DNA of 64,000 nucleotides from CBDDEI01 sp965226775 (GTDB lineage Bacteria > Chloroflexota > Dehalococcoidia > SHYD01): NCBI GenBank assembly GCA_965226775.1, contig CBDDEI010000002.1, positions 558,001 to 622,000 on the forward strand. Direction: 5' to 3'. Both the position numbers and the translations under genes were made by a program. How positions within the stretch are numbered: the stretch's first letter is position 1; the number at the start of each line of letters is the position of its first letter. The notes below the pieces were generated by a model. The model had not been told where the DNA came from and did not search any database. It saw nothing but the letters and a program-made list of their open reading frames with translations. Shown piece after piece: positions 45,605 to 55,851 of this stretch.

Positions 45605-47146
45605 ATGATGGTGCGACTACAACCCTACCCCGCCTACAAGCCCTCCGGCGTCCCCTGGCTCGGCGATGTGCCAGAGCATTGGGAGGTGAAGAAGATCTTA
45701 AGAATTTAGCACGCTGCGATCATAAGTCGTTCTTAGATCGGGTGCTGGAATGATCAGGCGGGTCCCTTCGGGATATAACTTACAGCGGATGGTGATCCGA
45801 GGCAGACTTCAGGTGTAACATCAACGAAACCGTGATCGACCGGACATCTTGAGAAAAGGCTTCAACTACATAGTGAAGAGACCTTTAGCGGATTTCCGCC
45901 TTACGGGCAATTCCAACCAGGCAGGTGTACTCGCTGTCGTGTAGGAGAACAATCGGCGAGTTGGCGTCCTCAACCGCGCCTTGGCGAAACGTCCTTCACC
46001 CTTACATCAACCTGATCGTGGTACTGAAATCGTTCACGATGATTCAACGCCAGTTCTGTCGTGTATTGATCGCGTCAAGATAGTCTTGATCTGAGGGTGG
46101 ACAACTCATGTTCTTGAGCAAGCAACAAGGGATCGAATTAGCCGCTCAACTGCTTGGTGCGTATCCAATCGTTCCTCTGCCCACCCCTCGCCGAGCAAGC
46201 CGCCATCGTCCGCTACCTGGACCACGCGGACAGGCGCATCCGGCGTTACCTCAGCGCCAAGCAGAAGCTCATCGCCCTGCTGCTGGAGGAGAAGCAGGCC
46301 ATCATCAGCCAGGCCGTCACCCGTGGCCTCGACCCCAACGTCCCCCTCAAGCCCTCCGGCGTCGAGTGGCTGGGCGACGTGCCGGCGCATTGGGAGGTGC
46401 TACTGGAAACGGTGTCGTCATTCAGAAACCGTACTGTCAGTAGTCACCACAGGTTCCAGGGGTTGGTCGTACATACGGCTCTGACACAGGCACCTCTGTT
46501 GCATTCGAGTAAGGGACGAACTCGCCAATCGTTCACTACAACTACGGGACGACATGGTGAAGCCTTAAACCTACCGGAGACATCAGAAGTTACTCGAACG
46601 CGGCATCCAAGCGGGTGACCTGTGCGTTTCTAGTCAGCCTACATCGGGTCAATAGGACTCGCTCCTGAAGAAGGTCGACCGACAAGCCTATGTAAGCCAA
46701 CACGTTGCTCGTTCAACCGTTGCCAGGAACGTCTTCTCGCATGGCTTGGCTACGTACTCCTCTCTTCGGTGGGGCAAACAACGGCCAGCTTAGCCATTTC
46801 ATGGCGTTGAACAAAAGACGGCTCGCTTGACGATGTGAAGAACTACCAGATTCTCCTCCCACCCTTGGAGGAACAGATTGCCATCGTCGATTACCTCGAC
46901 AAGGCCACCGCTGGCATCGATGCTACGCCATAGGGCGCGCCCGCCGCCAGATCGAGCTGCTGCGGGAGTACCGCACCCGGCTCATCGCCGACGTGGTGAC
47001 CGGCAAGCTGGACGTGCGGGCGGCGGCGGCGCAACTGCCGGATGCAGCCCGACGACCAGGAGCCGTTGGACGAGGGCGACCCAACGGAGGACATGGACGG
47101 CGACCTTGAGGAGGCGGACGATGCGGCAGAGGAGGCGGTGGTGTGA
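45605..47146 (+). pseudogene. hsdS: Type I restriction specificity subunit, reading frame broken in both recognition domains
   Basis: Three conserved blocks are clean. The N-terminus is YPAYKPSGVPWLGDVPEHWEV. The central repeat (46180-46400) has PPLAEQAAIVRYLDHADRRI, then QAIISQAVTRGLDPNVPLKP and SGVEWLGDVPAHWEV. The end is LPPLEEQIAIVDYLDKATAG and IELLREYRTRLIADVVTGKL. Between them, where the two DNA target-recognition domains belong, all frames are interrupted. The total span is normal for HsdS (about 1.5 kb). The final stop overlaps the darT start (GTGA). Confidence 0.8.
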
Positions 47147-47787
47147 CCACGCCAGTACCGGACCAGCCCAAGATATATCACATCGTCCATGTGGACCGGC
47201 TGTCGTCTATCATTGCGGACCGCAGCATCTGGTGTGATGCGAAGATGGTGCAACGTAGTGGGACTGGCACCTCCATAGGAATGAGCAACATTAAGCTACG
47301 TCGGCTTCAAAACACCCTCACTAGCTATCCAGATCTGCATGTGGGCGATTGTGTGCCCTTTTATTTCTGCTATCGCTCCGTGATGCTCTACGTGATATCC
47401 ATGCAAAACAATCCAGATCTGGACTACCACGGAGGGCAGGTGCCAATAGTCCATCTGGAGGCGGACTTACATCAAGTGGTTGCCTGGGCGGATGCTAGGA
47501 AGCGTCGCTGGGCTTTCACATCGTCCAACGCTGGATCAAACTACTTCGAGGACTACTCGGACCTGCACCAACTGAACAAGTTAGATTGGGATGCAATACA
47601 AGCCACTGAATGGCGTGACAGACGGGGTGAGAAGCAAGCAGAGCTCTTGATTGAAGACTCATTCCCCTGGGACATGGTCTCATGCGTAGGCGTTCATTCC
47701 GCTGGAATTCGTGATAAAGTGTTGGACAATATACAGGTGGCAGGACATCAGCCACCTGTTGAAATCAAGCCGGATTGGTATTACTGA
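47143..47787 (+). CDS. darT: DarT toxin, DNA thymidine ADP-ribosyltransferase
   Basis: A DUF4433 protein that attaches ADP-ribose from NAD+ to thymidine in single-stranded DNA and blocks replication. 214 residues, full length. IYHIVHVDRLSSIIADRSIW forms the NAD-binding start, the NIKLRR arginines are at 49-54, VPFYFCYRSVMLY at 71-83, the catalytic Glu is E167 in EKQAELL, and the end is VEIKPDWYY. All key residues are present. GTG overlaps the hsdS stop by 4 bases, and darG follows at once. It acts with DarG; in phage defence the toxin is freed on infection. Confidence 0.93.
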   Translation: MTTPVPDQPKIYHIVHVDRLSSIIADRSIWCDAKMVQRSGTGTSIGMSNIKLRRLQNTLTSYPDLHVGDCVPFYFCYRSVMLYVISMQNNPDLDYHGGQVPIVHLEADLHQVVAWADARKRRWAFTSSNAGSNYFEDYSDLHQLNKLDWDAIQATEWRDRRGEKQAELLIEDSFPWDMVSCVGVHSAGIRDKVLDNIQVAGHQPPVEIKPDWYY

Positions 47788-47809
47788 CCAATTGAGGAGG
47801 ACGGCATGA

Positions 47810-48865
47810 TTGGAGTATAAGACTGGCGACTTGTTCAATGAGGATGTCGAAGCCATAGTCAACAGTGTGAATTGCGTTGGTGTCATGGGGCGGGGGATTG
47901 CCCTCCAGTTCAAAAAGCTGTTCCCTGAAAACTTCAAAGCCTACGCGGCGGCGTGCAAACGGAATGAGGTCGTGCCCGGTCGAATGTTCACGTTCCAGAC
48001 CGGTCAAATGACCAGTCCACAATACATCATCAACTTCCCTACCAAACGCGACTGGCGCGGCAAAAGTCGTATGGATGACATCGAATCCGGACTTGAGGCG
48101 CTTGCCAGTGAGGTCAGGAAGCGGAATATCCGATCAATCGCCATTCCCCCCCTGGGAAGCGACTTGGGAGGACTGAATTGGACTGAAGTGCGCTCCCGCA
48201 TTACCGCGGCGCTGCAAGATCTCGATGATGTGGCAGTGATCGTGTTCGAAGCGGGCAGCGCACCAGCTGATGGCAGGCCTAACCGTTCTACTAACGTGCC
48301 AACGATGACAGCAGGTAGAGCGGCGCTTGTCAGCTTGATGCATCAATACTTAGGCGGTCTGCTCGACCCGTTTGTCACGCTCCTGGAAGTGCATAAGCTC
48401 ATGTATTTTATGCAGCTGGCGGGGGAACCGCTAAAGCTGCAGTTCAAGCAGGCACACTATGGCCCGTATGCCGAAAATATGAGGCATGCGCTGCAGCGAA
48501 TCGAAGGTCATCTCATAGCGGGATACAAGGATGGCAAAGACGCTCCGGACAAGCAAATCGAGCTGATCCCAGGTGCGATAGAGGACGCGAAAGCATTTCT
48601 CGAGGGCCATCCTGCGACCAGGCATCGCCTGAACAAGGTGTCTGATCTCGTTGAGGGCTTTGAATCGTCGTTCGGTTTGGAACTGCTGGCAACGGTGCAT
48701 TGGGTCGCCGCCAAGCGTGTAGCTGCGACTGAAGACGAGGTTATCGCCGGCACGTATGCGTGGGGGAACCGGAAGAAGCAGTTCTCGGAACGGCAGATAC
48801 GCCTGGCTATCCGTGTACTCAAAGAGAAAGGCTGGATCGCGGGTTCCCCTGCTGGAAGTAAGTGA
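47810..48865 (+). CDS. darG: DarG antitoxin, macrodomain DNA ADP-ribosylglycohydrolase
   Basis: 351 residues. The N-terminal macrodomain has IVNSVNCVGVMGRGIALQFK (about residues 16-35) and IAIPPLGSDLGGLNW; it removes ADP-ribose from DNA. The C-terminal half (GGLLDPFVTLLEVHKLMYFM, HYGPYAENM, W-x-x-G end) is the domain that binds DarT. TTG 47810 is the only start in frame. An ATG at 47804 with GAGGAGG before it would give the usual MIEYKTG if one G of TTGGAG were removed, so a base slip is likely. The stop overlaps the hsdR start. Confidence 0.92.
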   Translation: MEYKTGDLFNEDVEAIVNSVNCVGVMGRGIALQFKKLFPENFKAYAAACKRNEVVPGRMFTFQTGQMTSPQYIINFPTKRDWRGKSRMDDIESGLEALASEVRKRNIRSIAIPPLGSDLGGLNWTEVRSRITAALQDLDDVAVIVFEAGSAPADGRPNRSTNVPTMTAGRAALVSLMHQYLGGLLDPFVTLLEVHKLMYFMQLAGEPLKLQFKQAHYGPYAENMRHALQRIEGHLIAGYKDGKDAPDKQIELIPGAIEDAKAFLEGHPATRHRLNKVSDLVEGFESSFGLELLATVHWVAAKRVAATEDEVIAGTYAWGNRKKQFSERQIRLAIRVLKEKGWIAGSPAGSK

Positions 48866-51800
48866 CCACTGACACCAGCGAGCACGGGCTGGAATCGATT
48901 ATCGTCGCGTCGCTCACCGGGCTGCCGCTCTCTCTCGTTACAGGCACACCGGAAGCGGCCGAGAGGCAGGCGGCCTACGGCGGGGCAGGCTATGTGCTGG
49001 GCGACCCCAAGGACTACGACCGCGACTACGCGTTGGACTGGCCCAAGCTGCTAGCTTTCCTGCAGGCCACCCAACCCAAAGTGGTGGAACAGCTGGGGCT
49101 GGCTGAACCCGGACCCCAGCGTACCGGGTTCTTAGCCCGGGTGCAGGGCGAGATTACGAAGCGCGGCGTGGTCTCTGTGCTGCGGCGCGGCATCAAGCAC
49201 GGCCCGGCCACCATTGATCTCTTCTACGGAAGCCCATCGCCCGCCAACGCCCGGGCGCAGGAGCAGTTCCAGGCCAACATCTTCAGCGTCACCCGCCAGC
49301 TTGCCTACAGCCGCGATGCAACAAAGCTGGCGCTGGATTTGGCGCTGTTTATCAACGGCCTGCCAGTAGCGACTCTCGAACTAAAGAACCGCCTGACCAA
49401 GCAAACGACGGACGACGCGGTACGGCAATATCGGACCGATCGGGACCCGCGCGAGCTGCTGTTCCTGTTCGGCCGCTGCTTGGCGCACTTCGCCGTCGAC
49501 GACCAGGAGGTGCAGTTCTGCACCGAGCTTAAGGGGAAGGCTTCCTTGTTCCTCCCCTTTCAACAAAGGCAACAACGACGGCGCGGGCAACCCGCCCAAC
49601 CCCGACGGGATCAAGACCGACTACCTGTGGCGGGAGGCGATGACTAGGCCCGGTCTTACCGACATCATCGAGAACTACGCGCAGGTGGTGGAGGGCAAGG
49701 ACAACGGCTCCGGCAAGAAGTGGCGCAGCCAAATCTACCCCCGCTATCACCAGCTCAACGTGGTGCACAAGCTGCTCGCGGATGCCCGCGCCCACGGGCC
49801 AGGCCGCCGCTATCTCATCCAGCACTCGGCCGGCAGCGGCAAGAGCAACTCCATCGCTTGGCTGGCACACCAGCTGGCCGGGCTGGAGCAAGGAATCACC
49901 TCCACCTTCGACTCAGTGATCGTCGTAACCGACCGGAAGGTGCTCGATAAGCAGCTGCGGGATACGGTGCGGCTGTTCACCCAGGTTAGCTCCGTCGTGG
50001 GCCATGCCGAGAGCTCCGGCCACCTCCGCAAACTGCTTCAGGAGAGCAAGCGGATCATCATCACCACAGTGCAGAAGTTCCCGTTCATCCTGGACGCTAT
50101 CGGCAACGAGCACCGAGGTCGCAAGTTCGCCATCATTATCGACGAAGCCCACTCAAGCCAGGGTGGCCGGACGTCTGCAGCCGTGTCCAGGGCGCTGGGA
50201 GAAGCCGGCACGGAGGAGGATGATGAGACCACCGAGGATAAGATCAACCAGCTGATGGAGAGCAAGAGGCTACTGCCCAACGCCAGCTACTTCGCTTTCA
50301 CCGCCACACCCAAGAACAAGACGTTGGAGACCTTCGGCGATCCCTGGCCAGAAGGCGATGTGGTGAAGCATCGGCCCTTCCACAGCTATACCATGAAGCA
50401 GGCCATTCAGGAGGGCTTCATCCTAGATGTGCTGCAGCACTACACGCCGGTGAGTAGCTACTACCGCCTAGAGAAGACGGTTGAGGATGATCCGGAGTAC
50501 GACATCAAACGCGCGAGTAAGAAGCTTCGCCACTACGTAGAGTCCAACGAGCACGCCATCCGTGAGAAGGCCGAGATCATGGTGGACCACTTCAACGATC
50601 ACGTGCTGGCCAAACGCAGGATAGGCGGCGAAGCGCGGGCAATGGTAGTGACCAGCGGCATTGAGCGGGCCATTCAGTACTTCCACGCCTTCCGCGACTA
50701 TCTCAAGGAGAGCAATAGCCCCTACAAGGCCATCGTCGCGTTCTCAGGGGAGCACGAGTACGGCGGAGAGAAGATGACCGAAGCTTCCCTAAACGGCTTT
50801 TCCAGCAACGCGATCCCAGAGCGCTTCCAGCAAGACCCCTACCGCTTTCTCATCTGCGCCGATAAGTTTCAGACGGGGTACGATGAGCCGCTGCTGCACA
50901 CCATGTACGTGGACAAGCCACTATCGGGAATAAAGGCCGTGCAGACGCTCTCGCGGCTCAACCGGTCGCACCCTGTGAAGCACGACACCTGCGTGCTGGA
51001 CTTCATGAACGATACAGATACCATCCAAGAAGCCTTTGAGCCCTACTACCGCACCACGATCCTCAGCGCCGAGACCGACCCGAACAAGTTGCACGACTTG
51101 CAGGACGCTCTAGAAGGTCACCATGTGTACGACACCGCGGACATTGACCTGTTGACCGAGCGCTACCTAAGCGGCTCCGACCGCAACGAGCTCGATCCCA
51201 TCCTCGACAAGTCGGTCGCGGTCTACATCGATGAGCTGGACGAAGACGGCCAGGTGGACTTCAAGAGCAAGGCGAAGGCTTTCGTCCGAACCTACGGCTT
51301 CCTATCCTCCATTCTGCCGTGGAGCAATGCGGAGTGGGAGAAGCTCTCCATCTACCTGAACTTCCTTATCCCTAAGCTTCCGGCTCCAAAGGAAGAGGAT
51401 TTGTCAAAGGGCATTCTGGAGTCCATCGACATGGACAGCTATCGGGTCGAGGTGAAGTCAGCTTTGGACATAGCTCTGGCGGATAAGGAAGGGGAGATTG
51501 ACCCTGTTCCTACTAACGGCGGCGGCGGCAATGCTGAGCCGGAGTTAGATCGGCTCAGCAACATTCTCCGCTCTTTCAATGATCTCTTTGGCGATATTGA
51601 GTGGAAAGATACCGACAGGATAAAGAAAGTCATCTCTGAGGAGATCCCCGTTCGGGTCTCGGCTGACATAGCTTATCAAAACGCCATGCAATACTCCGAT
51701 CGGCAGAACGCTCGAATTGAGCACGATAAGGCGCTGCAACGGGTCATTCTGGACCTGTTCTCTGATCATGCCGAGTTGTTCAAGCAGTATCAAGACAACG

Positions 51801-51883
51801 ACTCGTTCAAGCGTAAGCTGGGCGAGGCGGTATTTGCTGAGACCTATGCCCAAGGCGCGACAGGGAACCGGCCGGTGCCATAA
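48862..51883 (+). CDS. hsdR: Type I restriction endonuclease subunit, one frameshift
   Basis: ATP-dependent translocase and nuclease. It begins at GTG 48862, overlapping the darG stop. The N-terminal nuclease domain has PATLELKNRLTKQ-like ATLELKNRLTKQTTDDAV. Near 49559 one extra T in CCCTTTC shifts the frame; removing it gives FNKGNNDGAGNPPNPDGIKT and an unbroken protein of about 1006 residues. The motor has HSAGSGKSNSIAW (Walker A) and IIDEAHSSQGG (DEAH), ATPKNKTLETFG, and YVDKPLSGIKAVQTLSRLNR. Downstream motifs are complete to 51883. With hsdM and hsdS it forms the restriction complex. Confidence 0.9.
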
Positions 51884-51960
51884 CGCAGGGCTGACGCCGA
51901 ACTCCCCGGGCCACATTTAGTGGCGTGCGTTTGCTGAATGGTGGCGCTACCGAATGAGGT

Positions 51961-52030
51961 CTCCCACAGGGAGAGGGCTAGGGTGAGGGAGGCGGTGGTT
52001 GCTCCTGCGTTGCTCCTCGCAAAGACAGGG
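51961..52030. repeat. Dispersed repeat after hsdR
   Basis: CTCCCACAGGGAGAGGGCTA plus GGGTGAGGGAGGCGGTGGTT, then GCTCCTCGCAAAGACAGGGC. Close relatives occur at 42570-42615 on the other side of the restriction operon and at 9640/39700. Confidence 0.6.
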
Positions 52031-52043
52031 CGGACGATTGGCG

Positions 52044-53123
52044 CTACTCTCCTGTCGCTTCTCGATAGGCTAGCGTCAACGCGTCAAGCACTTGGGGCGT
52101 GATGTTCCGAACGCTGTTCCCCTGCCCGATCTTAACCGGCGCGATCGCCTGCTCAACGGGTTCAATCGAGTTCGGGGCGAGCCGCTCGAACACCGACCGC
52201 CAAACCGAGAGGGATAGCTGCTGATTGTCGTTCCAGATGGTTACTAGGCCAGCGTTGTCTGGCATAATTCGAGGCAGGAGTGTGGGTCGTTCAGCGCCTG
52301 AGTAAGTGGACAGGCGCACATTCGGCAGCAAGGCCAACCGCTCCGCCCATGCAATCAACTCGTCGAACATCGTACGGGTCTCGCCGGTGGCGCCTTCCGT
52401 CGATACTCGAAACGCATCGGCGCCATCCGACAGGATTCCGCTGGATCCCGTGCGTCTCGGCCTGCCAGGCGTTGCGAGAGGCATCGTCGCGCTACTATCG
52501 GGTGCGACGCGTTGGGGTAAAGCACCTGCGCCCCATTCACCTCATAAACCTTGATCGTTATCAGGTCAATCGTTAGCGCCTGCACGGTTATGGTGTCCTA
52601 GGTAAGCTACGATCCTATCCAATTCGGCCGAAACTTCGTCCAACACGAGGACTAATCTGAAATTGCCTTGGTCTAGGAACTCTTGCATTGAAGCCGAGAA
52701 TGAAGCAGCATCCACCGCCCCTTCCTGGTCCTGGGCCTGCACCGCATCGAGGATGGACCCGTAGCCTGCAGCCGCAAGGGATTTACGAAGGGGTCCCTGC
52801 TCAAGGCCTCGACGTCGAATCCCTGGAGGAACGCCGCGTACGCAATAACCTGCGCCACAACGGCTCTACGTGCCTCCGGGTTTCTGGCGAGCTTCACTTC
52901 GATGATAGTGGGTCGCCCGGACGACTCGACCGCATAGAATATCGGCGTAACCGGTCCCCAGCTGTATTTCAGAGCCCAAGACAGCGAGGCGGGGGGACCC
53001 CGCTAGCGGCAGAAGCTGAGGGTTCTTTTCTATGAGGCTGTGCAGCGTGGCTTCCTGTGGGAACGCCTGAGGCGAACCCAACTCCCACCCTTCTCCCCTG
53101 TTCGTCCAGATGCCGGTCATAGT
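52044..53123 (-). pseudogene. PD-(D/E)XK nuclease-like (DUF91/NucS-like) gene, several frameshifts
   Basis: Joining frames from the ATG near 53122 gives one protein of about 355 residues. It reads MTGIWTNRGEGWELGSPQAF, LHSLIEKNPQLLPLAGSPRL, GTGYADIL, then (after one extra T) a VESSGRPTIIEVKLARN segment, AVVAQVIAYAAFLQGFDVEA, RLVLVLDEVSAELDRIVAYL, TIDLITIKVYEVNGAQVL and a C-terminal part ending at 52044. The D-x(n)-E-V-K pattern is the PD-(D/E)XK nuclease core. At least three one-base slips occur. The ATG overlaps the stop of a restriction-gene fragment upstream. Confidence 0.6.
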
Positions 53124-53262
53124 TCCTCACCTCGTGTGTCGCCCTGCTCCGCGGCCTGCGCGCCCGGGCAATGTCCGGCCCGTCGGCCACCTGCCAGCCG
53201 ACCCCGGCGAGCCAGTCTAGGGCGTGCGGCTTCAACAGCGGCTTCGGTGCTAGGGTGGTCAT
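53120..53262 (-). pseudogene. N-terminal remnant of a second type I restriction subunit
   Basis: Reads MTTLAPKPLLKPHALDWLAG, VGWQVADGPDI and, after a one-base slip, PGAQAAEQGDTRGEEL with a stop. The LDWLAGVGWQVADGPDIAPG pattern is the usual start of HsdR-type subunits. Only about 45 residues remain. Its start overlaps the stop of a further fragment (KLKNRISQLGEGPETP), so a whole translationally coupled operon once lay here. Confidence 0.5.
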
Positions 53263-53399
53263 GGAGTTTCGGGGCCCTCACCCAACTGCGAAATGCGATT
53301 CTTGAGCTTCGTTGCGCAACCTCCGAGGTCAGTCCAGACAATATGGTATAGCCTGTATGGCGTCGGTATCGAATGCGTTTACTTCTCCAACATGACACG

Positions 53400-55168
53400 T
53401 GAAAATAATTCAGTCAAACCTTGCCCGTTCGCAAACCCGATTCGTAGCAACGCCAACACTCTAGCGCCATCAGTCCTTGAGTAATCAGTCTTGCACTGAG
53501 AAACCTTACGTTAGCAACGACGAACCTCAGCTATATTTCATCGTCAAGTTGATGTGTTCTTTTTAGTCGATTCGATTAACCAGCTTTGCATGGCGGGCTT
53601 CATGCCCTTCTCATGATCCGTCGTCATCGAACCACATGAGCTACAAATGATTGGGCCGCCATTAGCTACCTGTCTTCAAATGCGGGCATGGCCATCTACT
53701 GTCAAGCCTACGCGTGTCTGGTACTTTTCAGGATAAGCTGTAGCGGTCCAGCCCTTGTGTACTAATCCAGAAGTAATCGATTGCAGACCTTAGAGGTTCA
53801 CTCAGCACGCTCCATGCAGCATCATCACTTTGGGGAAGTCTCAAATCGACTGTATCTGTTTGTCGGCAGAGCTCTCAGTCTATCGGCCCGCCGTGGACGG
53901 GTAAGGCATTTTTTGACTGCTCCTTCATCGGATAAGGTCCGGCGTGAATAGGAAGAGTCTCCCGACCGCCTTCATCAATGCCGTATGGTTGTCAGGCGAG
54001 CTCTCAACATCGGATTTAGTGAGGGTGCGTCATCTGCTCAGTAACTCCAGTGTTGGATGAATGCTGGAGAATGGAGCATAAGTGCCGATTCAAGACTGTG
54101 CTCCCATGATATAAAGTCCGTCTACAGCGCGATCGTTACGAAGTCCATCATAAAATGGCCAGTGAACTCTTCTGCGCTACAGATGATCCCAAATCAATCC
54201 GCAACGCTTGTCTGCTGGCTCTCTGGGTTAAGCGAGTTAGACCTCTCTAATCGCGTTCTGTGGACCTGATTCTTCGTGAGTAATGATGGATAACAGACCA
54301 TCACCGTGCCGGCTGGTATCTAACCATTAAAGCCATAACTGACTGGTTGCAATCGTGTTCGTCATTGATCAAGCACTGCAAGTCCCGCAGGGAGGCTTCT
54401 GGGATCATGTACCGTGGATCCCAATAAGTCAAGCAGCTGTTGCGAAGCTAATCGCATGGTCGAATATTTCGGCTCGTTGCTCAGTATGTCGTTTACATAC
54501 AGTTTCGACACATCCGTGGTCACTTGCGTACCAGTATCTACGATATCCAAAGGCACTGCGGCCATCCGGATGAGTACTGCACCTAAACCCGATGAAACGG
54601 GTACTTTCAACGCCAAGCTTAACTGAATTATGGAACGTTCGTAGGCAGAGCGCGTACTCCTATTTCTTGGTCGGTCCATTCACTAATGGTGCGTCGGTAA
54701 GCAGTGCCAGCAAAGCAGTCCATAGTGAGTACGCGCCAGAGATCTTGATTTTCTGCCAATGCCGTGGGGCTAATATTCTTGATGTGCTTCAAAGTGCTTA
54801 GAAATGGCCATCCATAGGTTTCAATTAGAAGCCTTGGATTCGGGGCGGTCAATTGCCTTTATATCAGCGTTTGGCTTAGTTCGACTAAGGCATCAGCACA
54901 GATGCCGGATTCTGTTCGTCAGTTTCATCCGTGTCATCATCCTCAACATGATGATTCTCGTTCACGAAAGAAACTCTCCCCCCACCTTACCTCCCCCAAC
55001 ACCAGCCGCGGCAGCAGCGCATCCCGCTGGGCAGGTCACTACTTCCAGCTTAGCAGATTCCATCTGCGCGCAGTCCGTTTTGGCGCTTAGCCAGACCTTG
55101 CGGCGTGGGAGAAAAACGGTCTAGCACCGTTGCACGACGCGCTTCACGCGCTCCACCCCGGCGCGCGG
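53400..55168 (-). other. Frame-broken coding region of unknown function
   Basis: No intact gene. Protein-like stretches occur on the minus strand but never join. Near 54640-54850: RLLIETYGWPFLSTLKHIKN, LAENQDLWRVLTMDCFAGTA. At 54380-54640: a SIIQLSLALKVPVSSGLGAV segment and YVNDILSNEPKYSTMRLASQ. Near 53780: a DDAAWSVLSEPLRSAIDYFW segment. Near 53650: a PIICSSCGSMTTDHEKGM segment. These suggest one or two defence-type genes with many single-base errors. The base composition is clearly lower in GC than the contig average. Confidence 0.4.
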
Positions 55169-55785
55169 CTAAGCGTTGCCGGTTCTTGGCTGCCTCGTCA
55201 GACCCCAGAGAGGGATGCCGTTCGGCAACTTTAACTCGATCGTGACCTGGAAGCCGAACCGCTCGTAGTAGCCAAGGTTGTTTGGCTCGGACGTGTCGAG
55301 GAAGGCGGCCAACCCATCGCCGTCGATCCGTGCGAGCATCCGCTGCAGCAGCGCCGTTCCCGCGCCTGAGCGTTGCTGCGTAGGATCGACGCCGATGACG
55401 TTCAGGTACCAGTGGGGTTCAGGCGGCCCAAGCGCCGCGAGCAGGGGACCTAGCGAACGCCGCCGCCGGTAGACCGAAACGCCGAGCCGGAAGGGCGCTG
55501 CCCACAGACCGGACCGCACTAGCGTGAGGACGCTGTGCTTGCGGTGTCCCGGAGGCGCCCAGACCGCGACGCCCAGCGGAGGACTGCCCGGCTCCTCGTG
55601 GGCCACATGCACAACCGCGCCCGAGAGGAGGCTTGCGCGAATCATTGCGCCCCAGAGCCAGGGCAGCGTCGCGTGCCGTTGCGCGTCGTTCGGAAGGAGA
55701 AACCTGTAGCGAGGAGCGTTTGCGAATGCGTTGGTCAGCACACGCGCGGCCAAGGGGAACCTGGTCGGGGCGTATCGCGGACACG
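55169..55785 (-). CDS. GNAT family N-acetyltransferase, probable N-terminal frameshift
   Basis: About 200 residues. The acetyl-CoA site is IGVDPTQQRSGAGTALLQRM, followed by FLDTSEPNNLGYYERFGFQV, the standard GNAT end. The beginning (a VSAIRPDQVP segment, then AARVLTNAFANAP) is split by a one-base shift near 55755. A TTG at 55753 would give a slightly shortened protein. The substrate is unknown. It is downstream of the binding-protein gene on the same strand. Confidence 0.75.
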
Positions 55786-55851
55786 AGCGGCTCAGCCACA
55801 GCAGCTAACCAGCCAGCGCCGTAACGCTCCGATAGCCGGCGGCGAGGACGA

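Noticed and set aside
42205..51883. Integrative element inserted at tRNA-Gln
   Set aside because: No integrase gene and no direct repeat of the tRNA 3' end at the far border; only a shared dispersed repeat flanks the operon.
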